43,660 bases of DNA from an uncultured Chthonomonas sp. GTDB lineage: Bacteria > Armatimonadota > Chthonomonadetes > Chthonomonadales > CAJBBX01. Positions 23,692-30,647 of this stretch are shown piece after piece. The translations under genes were made by a program, and so were the position numbers. The notes beneath the pieces are model-generated. The model saw only the letters and a list, made by a program, of their open reading frames with translations. It had not been told where the DNA came from and searched no databases. The DNA lies in the NCBI GenBank assembly GCA_903885605.1, contig CAISJD010000012.1:1-43660 (forward strand). The letters are read 5' to 3'. Each line of letters starts with the position of its first letter. The stretch's first letter is position 1.

Positions 23692-25551
23692 CTACGGCAC
23701 CACGTTGAAGGTCGTGTTCACCGATACCGCCTGGTACCACGCATCCCCGGCGAACGCGGCAGTGGCCGTGTGTGCGCCGGACGGCTCGTCGGCTGGGATG
23801 CTCCACACGGCCGCCGCCCAGCCGTCGGCGCCCACGGTGGCCGTTCCGATCTCCGTTCCTCCGACGCTGAACACGATGCCCTTGCCGGGTTGGATCACGT
23901 AGTCCGGCAGGCTCCGCACGTAGGCCTTGAGTGCGTGGCTGGTACCCGCCTTGCCTGTGCGGACGTAGGGCCAGAGGTAGAGATCGCCGTGGGTGACCGT
24001 CAGCTTGCCGGTGTTCGCCGACGCCAGGTAGCCCGCATCGCCGGCGAACTCGCCCCGAATGACGCGCGCGCCGGCTCCGGCGCCTTCCGGGACCGTGTAG
24101 CCGACCTGCACGCAGCCGGATGTGTTGGTGTTTCCTGAGACGAGGACGGCGCCGTCCAGCTTCAGCGTCATCGGCTTGCCGGTCAGGACTGAGTTGCCGG
24201 CGGTGAACAGATAGGCCTTCAACACGGTGTAGGCCTTGACCTTTGCAGAGCGGTCGACCACGTAGACCTTGGTCGCCACGGTCTCTGCCGTGAGGGTGGA
24301 GGTGACAGGCTGCGCGGCCGCGTAGCCGGAGTCGCCCTCGAACTCCACCTTGATGGTCCGGGTGCTCGGGCCGGGATCGATGACCCAGTTCAGCGCCGCC
24401 ATGCCGCCGCCATCCGTGAGGGCGTCACCCAGCCAGACGCCATTGACTGAGAACCTCAGCGCTCGTCCCCCAAGCCATGCGAGGTCCGGTAGGCGCCGCA
24501 GGTAACCCTTCAGCGCCACGCCGGTGCCGATGACGCCGGCGCGGTTCGGCGCGTAGAGCGAGGTGCCGGGCCGGGTGTAGGTGATGCCGAAAGCGCAGGA
24601 GTAACCCTTGCCCAGCCGGGTCAGGCCGTCCAAGCCGGGAGTTCTACCTGGTGTCAGGCGCCCTATGTTCGTGCCGTCGCCGAGCTGCCCATACGTGCTG
24701 TCGCCCCAACCCCAAGCTGTACCGTCCGATTGTATGGCCAGGCATGACACCCAAGGCATGGTGAACTGGCCAAGACCCGCCACACCCGACACCAGAACCG
24801 GCGAGTTGCGCTGCACTTGCGTGCCGTCACCAAGCTCGCCGAATCCGTTGTCGCCCCAGGTCCAGAGCGACCCATCGGCACGGATGGCTCCGCTGTAGTA
24901 GCAGCCGGCAGCGATGCTCCTCACGTCCGAGATGCCCAGTACCTGCACGGGGGCGAGGCGCGTCGTGGTGGTCCCGTCGCCGAGTGTGCCATAGGTGTTG
25001 TATCCCCACGACCAGACTGTGCCGTCCAGCTTCAGCGCCATGCTGCTCAGCTCGTGACATGCGACGGCAACCACGCCTCGCAGGCCGGGAACCTCCTGCG
25101 GGCGTCGGAGATCGCCATACTCCGTTCCGAGGCCCAACTGGCCGTAGTAGTTCCAGCCCCACACCCAGACGGATCCGTCGGCCCGCCGGGCCATGGTGTG
25201 CCACATGCCTGCGGAAATGGCTGTCACCCCGCCGTCAAGGAGCGCTCGGACCGGCACGGCGCTGGTGTCTGTGGTGCCATCTCCGATCTCACCATAGATG
25301 TTGGCGCCCCAGCCCCAGACCGTGCCGTCCGCCCTCAGCGCCATCGTATGGAAGCCGTAGCAGGCAACTGCAACTACATTCGACAGCCCGACAACCTGGA
25401 CGGGGGTAAGGCGGTTAGTCCGCGTTCCATCGCCAAGCTGACCGTACCGATTCTCACCCCAAGCCCAGACCGTCCCATCGGACCGCAGCGCCACGCTGTG
25501 ATAGTAGCCTCCAGCGGCCTCGATGACGTCCGTGAGTCCGGCGACCTGCAC
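23692..25551 (-). CDS. RCC1-repeat plus Ig-like protein, main part after an in-frame amber codon
   Basis: This frame runs 619 residues from a GTG at 25551, but that GTG lies in the middle of an RCC1 repeat and has no ribosome-binding site. The true start is almost surely ATG 25707, with TAG at 25558-25560 (codon 50) in between. Residues 1-335 are about six RCC1 propeller repeats (HSVALRSDGTVWAWGENRYG, then QLGDGT and RLTPVQV, recurring every ~53 residues). Three Ig-like units follow, homologous to those of the neighbouring gene, ending VNTTFNVVP. RCC1 propellers in bacteria are secreted interaction or surface domains. As it stands the main part lacks a signal peptide and would not be exported. 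Either pseudogene, suppressed stop or sequencing error. Confidence 0.78.
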   Translation of the reverse strand: MQVAGLTDVIEAAGGYYHSVALRSDGTVWAWGENRYGQLGDGTRTNRLTPVQVVGLSNVVAVACYGFHTMALRADGTVWGWGANIYGEIGDGTTDTSAVPVRALLDGGVTAISAGMWHTMARRADGSVWVWGWNYYGQLGLGTEYGDLRRPQEVPGLRGVVAVACHELSSMALKLDGTVWSWGYNTYGTLGDGTTTTRLAPVQVLGISDVRSIAAGCYYSGAIRADGSLWTWGDNGFGELGDGTQVQRNSPVLVSGVAGLGQFTMPWVSCLAIQSDGTAWGWGDSTYGQLGDGTNIGRLTPGRTPGLDGLTRLGKGYSCAFGITYTRPGTSLYAPNRAGVIGTGVALKGYLRRLPDLAWLGGRALRFSVNGVWLGDALTDGGGMAALNWVIDPGPSTRTIKVEFEGDSGYAAAQPVTSTLTAETVATKVYVVDRSAKVKAYTVLKAYLFTAGNSVLTGKPMTLKLDGAVLVSGNTNTSGCVQVGYTVPEGAGAGARVIRGEFAGDAGYLASANTGKLTVTHGDLYLWPYVRTGKAGTSHALKAYVRSLPDYVIQPGKGIVFSVGGTEIGTATVGADGWAAAVWSIPADEPSGAHTATAAFAGDAWYQAVSVNTTFNVVP

Positions 25552-25557
25552 CGGCGA

Positions 25558-25707
25558 CTACCGATCGGTCATCGTTCCGTCGCCGAGCTGCCCCTGCGTG
25601 TTGCGGCCCCACGCCAGAAGTGGGCTGTCTGCCCGGGCACCCGTCGCACCGGTCGCCAGAGCAAGTGCCGCGACCACAAGGACGTGCGCCACCCAGCCTC
25701 TGTTCAT
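25558..25707 (-). pseudogene. Signal peptide and first half-repeat of the RCC1-Ig gene, ended by TAG
   Basis: The ATG at 25707 has GGAGG upstream and opens a 49-residue stretch: signal peptide MNRGWVAHVLVVAALALATG and an AxA cleavage site, then SPLLAWGRNTQGQLGDGTMTDR, the first half of an RCC1 repeat. The next codon is TAG (25558-25560). The frame then continues without a shift as SPVQVAGLTDVI, exactly completing the repeat, and runs 619 more residues from 25551. In sister repeats the stop position holds Leu, Ala, Arg or Asn. It is the 5' part of one gene spanning 23692-25707. Confidence 0.82.
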
Positions 25708-25723
25708 CACGGCTGCCTCCTTC

Positions 25724-25745
25724 GGCACACGCCCTGGCGCGTGCC
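25724..25745 (-). other. Hairpin in the leader of the RCC1-Ig gene
   Basis: GGCACACGC and GCGCGTGCC form a 9-bp stem with one G-T pair and a 4-base loop. On the minus strand it lies between the orphan Ig stop and the RCC1 gene's ribosome-binding site. It may terminate transcription from the upstream minus-strand gene, though no T-run follows, so it could equally be an mRNA leader structure. Confidence 0.4.
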
Positions 25746-25757
25746 GCGCAAGCAGTG

Positions 25758-25907
25758 CTACGGAACCACGTTGAACGCCGCATTGACCGATGCGGGATCG
25801 TACCAGACATCGCCCGCGAACGCTACGGTGGCCGTGTGTGCGCCGGACGGCTCGTCGGTCGGGACCTCCCACGTTAGCCCGGCCCAGCCGTCCGCGCCCG
25901 GCGCCTC
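25758..25907 (-). pseudogene. Orphan C-terminal fragment of an Ig-like repeat
   Basis: Fifty minus-strand codons, including the stop, with no start of their own, read GADGWAGLTWEVPTDEPSG, then AHTATVAFAGDVWYD and VNAAFNVVP followed by TAG. This matches the end of the RCC1-Ig protein (GADGWAAAVWSIPADEPSG, AHTATAAFAGDAWYQ, VNTTFNVVP) closely. It begins one base after the stop codon of the gene at 25909-27087, in a different frame, and has no ribosome-binding site. It is the tail of a lost paralogue, or a duplicated 3' end of the RCC1-Ig gene. Confidence 0.85.
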
Positions 25908-25908
25908 G

Positions 25909-27087
25909 CTACTTCGGCGGCTTTGGGCGGGATGTGGCCTCCTTCAGGAGCGGCTCTATGTCGAAACCCAGCGGCGCGCCGTTGCTGATCTTGGCCCGGG
26001 CCGAGACGATGGCCTCCTCCAGCCCCGGCGGCGTCTCGTTCTTCCACCAGTTCATCCGCTCGCTGTAGCACCAGACGTACTTGTCCGTGGTGTAGAGCGC
26101 CCAGTAGGTGTTGTGCTCGAACCAGCGGGCACGCTCGTCCGGGGTCATGCGGTAGCTCGTGTAGCTCTCGGGGTCGGGCTGCCGCAGCGCGAAGTTCTGG
26201 TCGACGTAGAGGGCCATGCCCACCTGCACCTGCCGGTCGTACCTGGTCCGCAGCTCCGGCGGGATGAGCAGGCGCGCGCGGCTCCGGATGGCGTGGTAGG
26301 CCCGGAAGTACTGCTCCCGCGTGGTGGTGTAGTAGGCCATCTCGTTGCCGTCGACGAACCGCGCGCCGGGGCTCGCGCCCTCCAGCATTCCCACGAAGAA
26401 GTCGGGCATGAGGCCCCAGGAGCGCTCCTGCAGCCGCTTGCCGCGCTCGGGCTCGGGCACGTCGGCCAGGTCGCCCATGAGGCTGACGTGGAAGAAGGTG
26501 AGGATCACCGCCGCGGGGAGCGACTTCTCGAAGGCCCGCATCAGCTGCGCGCCGCGCTTGCGGACCTGGGCGCGGTACTCCGCGAAGCTCCGCGACGAGG
26601 CCCGGGGCTGCTTAGCGTAGTTCCAGAGGTCGAAGTCGTAGGGCTCGGGGTCGAAGCAGATGCCGGCGAGCGGGCCCGACCGAGCCGCCCGCACCAGGAG
26701 CCGCGCGTTGCCCTCGACGGCCTTCCACTGGGCGTCGTCGAACCAGTCCCACCCGGCCGGAGGCGAGCCCCAGATCAGCACGAAGTTCTCGTTGAAGCGC
26801 TCGAAGCGGAGCGACTTCAGGATGCGCTGATCCTCCGCGAAGGCGGCCGGGGCCAGCGGCTTGGTCACGAAGGCGTTGTAGCCGCCGTTCAGCCGGTAGA
26901 TGACGCCCTCGAACGGGCGCTGCTCCATGGCCTCTTGGCCGGCCTGCAGCTGGGCGGGGTTCGGCACGTCCCAGCCGTACTCGATGAGCTTCTTGCCCCG
27001 CAGGTCCGCCAGGTCGGCGGCGCCGGCTCCGGCGGCGGCCAGGAGGGCCACCAGGACGGGCAGGGCGCCATTCACGAACGATCTCAT
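25909..27087 (-). CDS. Secreted protein of unknown function, TIM-barrel-like
   Basis: A 392-residue protein with a signal peptide (RSFVNGALPVLVALLAAAGAGA, cleavage near residue 24). The mature chain starts DLADLRGKKLIEYGWDVPNPAQL. Alternating strands and helices, with acidic residues at strand ends (GICFDPEPYDFDLW, FVDGNEMAYY), suggest a TIM-barrel of the glycoside-hydrolase type, but I cannot assign a family. Aromatic-rich segments (WALYTTDKYVWCYSERMNWW) near the C-terminus could line a sugar site. Its 3' end abuts the orphan Ig fragment, so its own downstream sequence was probably replaced. Proteins of this style occur beside sulfatases and glycoside hydrolases in planctomycetes and Armatimonadota (recollection, not checked). 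Confidence 0.78.
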   Translation of the reverse strand: MRSFVNGALPVLVALLAAAGAGAADLADLRGKKLIEYGWDVPNPAQLQAGQEAMEQRPFEGVIYRLNGGYNAFVTKPLAPAAFAEDQRILKSLRFERFNENFVLIWGSPPAGWDWFDDAQWKAVEGNARLLVRAARSGPLAGICFDPEPYDFDLWNYAKQPRASSRSFAEYRAQVRKRGAQLMRAFEKSLPAAVILTFFHVSLMGDLADVPEPERGKRLQERSWGLMPDFFVGMLEGASPGARFVDGNEMAYYTTTREQYFRAYHAIRSRARLLIPPELRTRYDRQVQVGMALYVDQNFALRQPDPESYTSYRMTPDERARWFEHNTYWALYTTDKYVWCYSERMNWWKNETPPGLEEAIVSARAKISNGAPLGFDIEPLLKEATSRPKPPK

Positions 27088-27266
27088 GCTGAACCTCCGC
27101 TCCGGCGTGTCATTCCGGGCTGAGGATACCTTGCTCCGGGCGCGCTCGCGGCCCGTGCCGGCCGGCGGGCGGCAGGCTACGCATCTAACCCAGGCGGGAC
27201 GGGGACAGGCTCAAGAGCTAGGGTCGGCTGGAGCCGCTGATCGTCGCGCCGTCGTCGTCGCTTTCC

Positions 27267-28670
27267 CTACTCGCGGGCCAACTCAGGGTACCGGTGAATG
27301 ACGGCCTCGCGGTCGCGGGGCGGAAGCTCGGATAGCCGTACCGGCCTGTCCTGCGGGCGGGTCTGCTTCTGGTTGATCGCGCCCATGAGGCTCCAGCGGC
27401 GCGTGGCGTCCTGTGGCTCACGGGCCTGCAGGTCGTAGCGCGTGTAGTCGATGACGTGGGCCGGGCCACCGGCCTGCCAGTCGCGGAGCAGGGCCAGCCG
27501 GAACGCTTTGTTCATGAACCAGCGAATCTCCATGTTCGCGTCCGATCCGCCGATCCCGCTGCCGCGCTGCCGGAACCGGTAGTCGATGCCGTCGTTGTTC
27601 CTGAACTGGCCGCGCCATGCCAGCCCGAACTCGCCCTGCGTGACGCATCGCGCTCCGGACCACCGGCGGCGGATCTCCGACAGCCAGTGGGTCAGCGCGT
27701 CGAGGCGGCCGAAGAGCGGGACGAGCGACGCCTCCCAGCAGTTCGTAACCCACCCGAAGCGGTTCAGGTCGAAGCCGTCGTCGAAGTGCGCGGCCGTGGT
27801 CGCCAGCATCTGCCTGACCCCGACCTCCGGGCCGTAGGCGCCCACCGTCTCGATGGGGCCGACGCCCATGCGGCTGTTGAAGCCGTCGCGGAACCCCTCC
27901 CGCCGGGCCGCCAGGAAGTCGCACGTCCAGCCGTCCAGGTTCACGCAGTCGATAAAGTCGCCCCTGCCCTGGGCCGGTTTGCAGAAGTGCTCTGTCGAGG
28001 GGTAGTAGGGGTAGCAGATCGAGCCGTCGCCGTCCTGGTTGTCGATGGCGTACTGGCTCCAGATGTTGCCCTGGCAGACATGGACGCGCTCCTCGACGGC
28101 CAGGTGGCGCTGGTTGGCCGCGGCCAGGAAGCCTGCCACCACGCTGGACGGGCGGAACCCGCCGCCCACGATCTCCGACACCCTCTCCAGCGCCTCGTGC
28201 AGGTCGCGGTTCACCCGCTCGCGGGGGCCGTAGGCGTTGGCGAAGAAGCCGCCGGGAATGAAGGTGACGTCGTCGCCGTGGAGCGCGTGGAAGCCCGCCA
28301 CCATGTCGCGGATGGCCACGTAGTCGGGCCTCGGGTCGCTCAGGGCGCGCCAGCTGAAGGCCCAGGTCATTCGGCCGCCGGGCCAGCCCCGCTCGAAAGC
28401 GTCGCGCAGGGCCCGGACGTTCCTGGGTGTGTGTGCCGAGGCCTCGTCCACGCCTTCAGTCCGGTCGCGGGTAACCTCGATTTGGTTCACGCGGATCACC
28501 GAGTTGAAGGTCAGGTAGCGGTGGCCCAGGAAGCCGGCGGCAGTGTCTCCCATGGCGGTCCTTTCGCATGCGAGCGGCCCGGCTCCCGATGCCGCCGCGG
28601 CGGCCCCAAGCAGCAGGGCGCGGCGGGTAAGGGGAGGCAGGGGTCGTGAAGAGGCTGCGTTCATAGCCAT
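27267..28670 (-). CDS. Exported protein, DUF3863/DUF3864-like
   Basis: A 467-residue protein starting at ATG 28670 (ATG 28664 also possible; the frame opens at 28724). The leader has an RR pair before a hydrophobic stretch (LTRRALLLGAAAAASG) and a Cys in PLACERT, so it may be Tat-exported, perhaps a lipoprotein. The mature part begins GHRYLTFNSVIRVNQIEVTR, which I associate with DUF3863-type proteins from glycan loci. Later blocks include TFIPGGFFANAYGPRE, NQDGDGSICYPYYPSTEHF, and GFDLNRFGWVTNCWEA. It looks enzymatic with several conserved Trp, Asp and Glu, but no reaction is known to me. Confidence 0.75.
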   Translation of the reverse strand: MAMNAASSRPLPPLTRRALLLGAAAAASGAGPLACERTAMGDTAAGFLGHRYLTFNSVIRVNQIEVTRDRTEGVDEASAHTPRNVRALRDAFERGWPGGRMTWAFSWRALSDPRPDYVAIRDMVAGFHALHGDDVTFIPGGFFANAYGPRERVNRDLHEALERVSEIVGGGFRPSSVVAGFLAAANQRHLAVEERVHVCQGNIWSQYAIDNQDGDGSICYPYYPSTEHFCKPAQGRGDFIDCVNLDGWTCDFLAARREGFRDGFNSRMGVGPIETVGAYGPEVGVRQMLATTAAHFDDGFDLNRFGWVTNCWEASLVPLFGRLDALTHWLSEIRRRWSGARCVTQGEFGLAWRGQFRNNDGIDYRFRQRGSGIGGSDANMEIRWFMNKAFRLALLRDWQAGGPAHVIDYTRYDLQAREPQDATRRWSLMGAINQKQTRPQDRPVRLSELPPRDREAVIHRYPELARE

Positions 28671-28768
28671 ACCATGGTACCGGATCGGGTCGACGTCGAC
28701 CGACCGACCGCGTACCCAGCGCACAGCGAGGCCGAGGCGGTCGGCAACTCAATAGGTGTGGCGGCGCC

Positions 28769-28844
28769 TTGTACGTCGTCGAGACGCCCACGGAGACGGC
28801 CCCCGAGCTGCGATCGCTACGCGGCAAGCCGGTCTCTCTGATCT
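28769..28844 (+). other. Coding-like remnant of 24 codons with no clear start
   Basis: The plus-strand frame from 28769 reads LYVVETPTETAPELRSLRG, then KPVSLI and a TGA, with G or C in nearly every third position, as in real genes here. Upstream the frame soon loses this bias and has no ATG or ribosome-binding site. It may be the tail of a lost gene near the HEPN/MNT repeat, or chance. Confidence 0.3.
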
Positions 28845-28861
28845 GAGTCGCCGGATCGGCG

Positions 28862-28902
28862 CCATCCATTGACCGCCCGCCGCCGCATAACCTACACTGT
28901 TG
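28862..28902 (+). promoter_or_regulatory. Promoter-bearing 41-bp direct repeat, copy 1 (mntA-hepT promoter)
   Basis: This 41-bp block recurs at 29619-29659 with a single mismatch (40 of 41). It contains a -35 box TTGACC at 28869-28874, an 18-base spacer and a -10 box TACACT at 28893-28898. Transcription would start near 28905, about 54 bases before the mntA start. Confidence 0.8.
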
Positions 28903-28907
28903 GTGTA
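28893..28907 (+). promoter_or_regulatory. Inverted repeat over the mntA -10 box
   Basis: TACAC and GTGTA flank a 5-base centre, so the arm overlaps the -10 box. The right arm is absent from the second promoter copy at 29650, so the site is specific to the toxin-antitoxin promoter. It could be an autoregulatory operator; the arms are short. Confidence 0.35.
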
Positions 28908-28958
28908 TCGGAGGGGGGCCAAGACGGAGGCGGCGAACCCATCGCCGGAGGATGCCTG

Positions 28959-29255
28959 ATGGACATGGACCGTGATGCAGTCATCGCTACGCTTGCGGCG
29001 CGCTTACCGTACCTGTCCGCGGCCTATGGTGTGCGCGACCTCGCGCTGTTCGGCTCGGTTGCGCGGGGCGCCGCCCGGCCCGAGAGCGACGTAGACATCC
29101 TGGTCGGCTTCGACGGACCTGCCACGTCGCGACGCTACTTCGGCGTCCAGTTTGACCTCGAAGACCACCTGGGCCGTCCCGTCGACCTGGTCACGAGCAA
29201 GGCGCTTCGGCCCGAGTTCAGGCACGGCGTCGAACGAGAGATGATCCGTGTCTGA
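28959..29255 (+). CDS. mntA: MNT-domain nucleotidyltransferase antitoxin (MntA-type)
   Basis: A 98-residue minimal nucleotidyltransferase. The polymerase-beta signature GSX10DXD is complete: Gly32-Ser33 in LALFGSVARG and Asp44/Asp46 in ESDVDILVG. A third acidic position comes later in GRPVDLVTSKAL. MntA proteins adenylylate a tyrosine in the RX4HXY site of HepT and so block it. GGAGGA at 28947-28952 lies 6 bases before ATG 28959, which fixes the start although the frame opens at 28869. It overlaps hepT by 8 bases. Antitoxin-first order is standard for HEPN/MNT pairs. Confidence 0.9.
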   Translation: MDMDRDAVIATLAARLPYLSAAYGVRDLALFGSVARGAARPESDVDILVGFDGPATSRRYFGVQFDLEDHLGRPVDLVTSKALRPEFRHGVEREMIRV

Positions 29256-29610
29256 CCAGTCTGAGCGGGATTGGCGCCTCTACCTGAAGGACATGGTCCG
29301 GTTTGGCGACAAGGTCATGCAATACGCGCAGGGAATTGATCAGCGTTCCTTTGCCGTGAATGATATCGTGTATGATGCCATCCTGCGGAACCTTGAGCTG
29401 ATCGGTGAGGCCGCATCGCACGTGCCTCCGGCGGCCCGCGAACTACATCCAGCGGTTGCCTGGCGTCAGATCGTCGCCACGCGCAACAGGCTGATACATG
29501 GCTACCTCGGCCTGGACGATGAGTTGCTGTGGAGCATCGTGCAGGATGACATCCCGCCCATGCTCACGCAGTTGCGGGCCGCACTCGAAGAGACCGATCC
29601 GATCTCGTAG
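29248..29610 (+). CDS. hepT: HEPN-domain RNase toxin (HepT, DUF86)
   Basis: A 120-residue all-helical HEPN protein. The ribonuclease motif RX4HXY is intact: Arg79, His84, Tyr86 in TRNRLIHGY; Tyr86 is the residue AMPylated by MntA in studied pairs. Other family marks are NDIVYDAILRNLELIGEAASHV and LLWSIVQDDIPPML. HepT cleaves RNA, reported for tRNA and mRNA, when unmodified. It starts with GTG at 29248 inside the last codons of mntA, so the two are translationally coupled. The second 41-bp repeat begins 9 bases after its stop. Confidence 0.92.
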   Translation: MSDQSERDWRLYLKDMVRFGDKVMQYAQGIDQRSFAVNDIVYDAILRNLELIGEAASHVPPAARELHPAVAWRQIVATRNRLIHGYLGLDDELLWSIVQDDIPPMLTQLRAALEETDPIS

Positions 29611-29618
29611 ACCGCACC

Positions 29619-29659
29619 CCATCCATTGACCGCCCGCCGCCGCATCACCTACACTGTTG
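29619..29659 (+). promoter_or_regulatory. Promoter-bearing 41-bp direct repeat, copy 2 (promoter of the exported redox pair)
   Basis: Same block as 28862-28902 with one base changed. TTGACC at 29626-29631 and TACACT at 29650-29655 keep the 18-base spacing. Transcription would start near 29662, about 30 bases before the ATG at 29691. It separates hepT from the Tat-exported gene, so the toxin-antitoxin unit and its neighbour have near-identical core promoters. Confidence 0.8.
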
Positions 29660-29690
29660 CCGGGCCGCGATGGCCGCAAGGGGGATACCT

Positions 29691-30647
29691 ATGGGTTCCG
29701 AGACGATGCACGGTGGCGATGGGCGCATGGGCGAGGCCAGCCGCCGCGAGTTCCTGGCCGGGGCCGTGGCCGCGGGCGTGACGCTGGCTTGCGGCGAGGC
29801 AGCCGTCGGGCAGGCCGCCCAGGTTGCGCCGCTGCCCCACGTGACCATCGCCGGGGTGACCATCCCGCGCATGATCGTCGGATGCAACCCCATCGGCGGC
29901 TGGTCGCACATGTCCCGCAACATGACGCTGGCCATGACCGACTACTTCACGCAGGAGCGCACCGTCAGCTTCCTCTCCGGCTGCGAGAAGCAGGGGCTCG
30001 ACGTCTGGATCGGCTACTGGGACGACAAGCCGCGCAAGGCCCTCAAGCAGCTCTGGGCGCAGGGCTCGAAGATACGCCCCTACTTCCTCGGCCAGCTCGA
30101 GGAGGGCGGGAAGATCTCCAAGGACCTCCTGGAGTACAAGCCCATCTGGTACGTCCACCACGGCAACGTCACGGACACGCTCTTCCGCGCGGGCAAGCAG
30201 GAGCAGGTGCACGACTTTGTGAAGCGCGTCCATGACACGCTGGGCATCCCCGCGGGCATCTCGGCGCACAACCCCGACTGCATCAAGTACGCCGAGGACC
30301 ATGGCTGGGAGGCCGACCTCTACCAGTGCTGCCTCTACTACGTCACCCGCCCGGCCGAGGAGATACGCGCCAAGCTCGGCTCCGCGCCGCTGGGCGAGCC
30401 TTTCCTGGACGGCGACCGCGACCGGATGCTCGACGTGATCCGCCAGGTGAAGAAGCCCTGCCTCGCCTTCAAGATTCTCGGCGCCGGGCGGCTCTGCGAC
30501 TCGGATTACTCGGTGGAGGAGGCGTTCCAGTACGCCCTCTCGCGCATCAAGAAGAGCGACGCCATCATCGTCGGCATGTGGCCGAAGTACAAGGACGAGG
30601 TGGGTCAGAACATCGCCCTGCTCCGCAAGTACGGGCGCACGGCGTGA
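29691..30647 (+). CDS. Tat-exported aldo/keto-reductase-like protein
   Basis: A 318-residue protein. The N-terminus carries a twin-arginine signal, ASRREFLAGAVAAGVTLACG, near residues 16-35. The mature chain has VTIAGVTIPRMIVGCNPIGGW, like the opening strand of aldo/keto-reductase-fold proteins, GIPAGISAHNPDCIKYAEDHGW, and a late FKILGAGRLCDSD, which again fits that barrel. The classical catalytic tetrad is not obvious, so the reaction is open. ATG 29691 is chosen over 29670 because AGGGGG lies 6 bases upstream. Its TGA stop overlaps the GTG start of the next cytochrome gene by 4 bases, so the two products are made together and may exchange electrons outside the cytoplasm (inference). Confidence 0.85.
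   Translation: MGSETMHGGDGRMGEASRREFLAGAVAAGVTLACGEAAVGQAAQVAPLPHVTIAGVTIPRMIVGCNPIGGWSHMSRNMTLAMTDYFTQERTVSFLSGCEKQGLDVWIGYWDDKPRKALKQLWAQGSKIRPYFLGQLEEGGKISKDLLEYKPIWYVHHGNVTDTLFRAGKQEQVHDFVKRVHDTLGIPAGISAHNPDCIKYAEDHGWEADLYQCCLYYVTRPAEEIRAKLGSAPLGEPFLDGDRDRMLDVIRQVKKPCLAFKILGAGRLCDSDYSVEEAFQYALSRIKKSDAIIVGMWPKYKDEVGQNIALLRKYGRTA

Noticed and set aside
23692-25551. Regular repeats in the RCC1 region considered as a CRISPR array or DNA tandem repeat
   Set aside because: Repetition is at protein level with a ~53-residue period and diverged DNA; there are no identical short repeats with unique spacers.
24817-27123. 768-codon plus-strand frame across the RCC1 and barrel genes
   Set aside because: It spans two unrelated minus-strand genes and an intergenic gap with no motif, so it is a chance open frame in GC-rich DNA.
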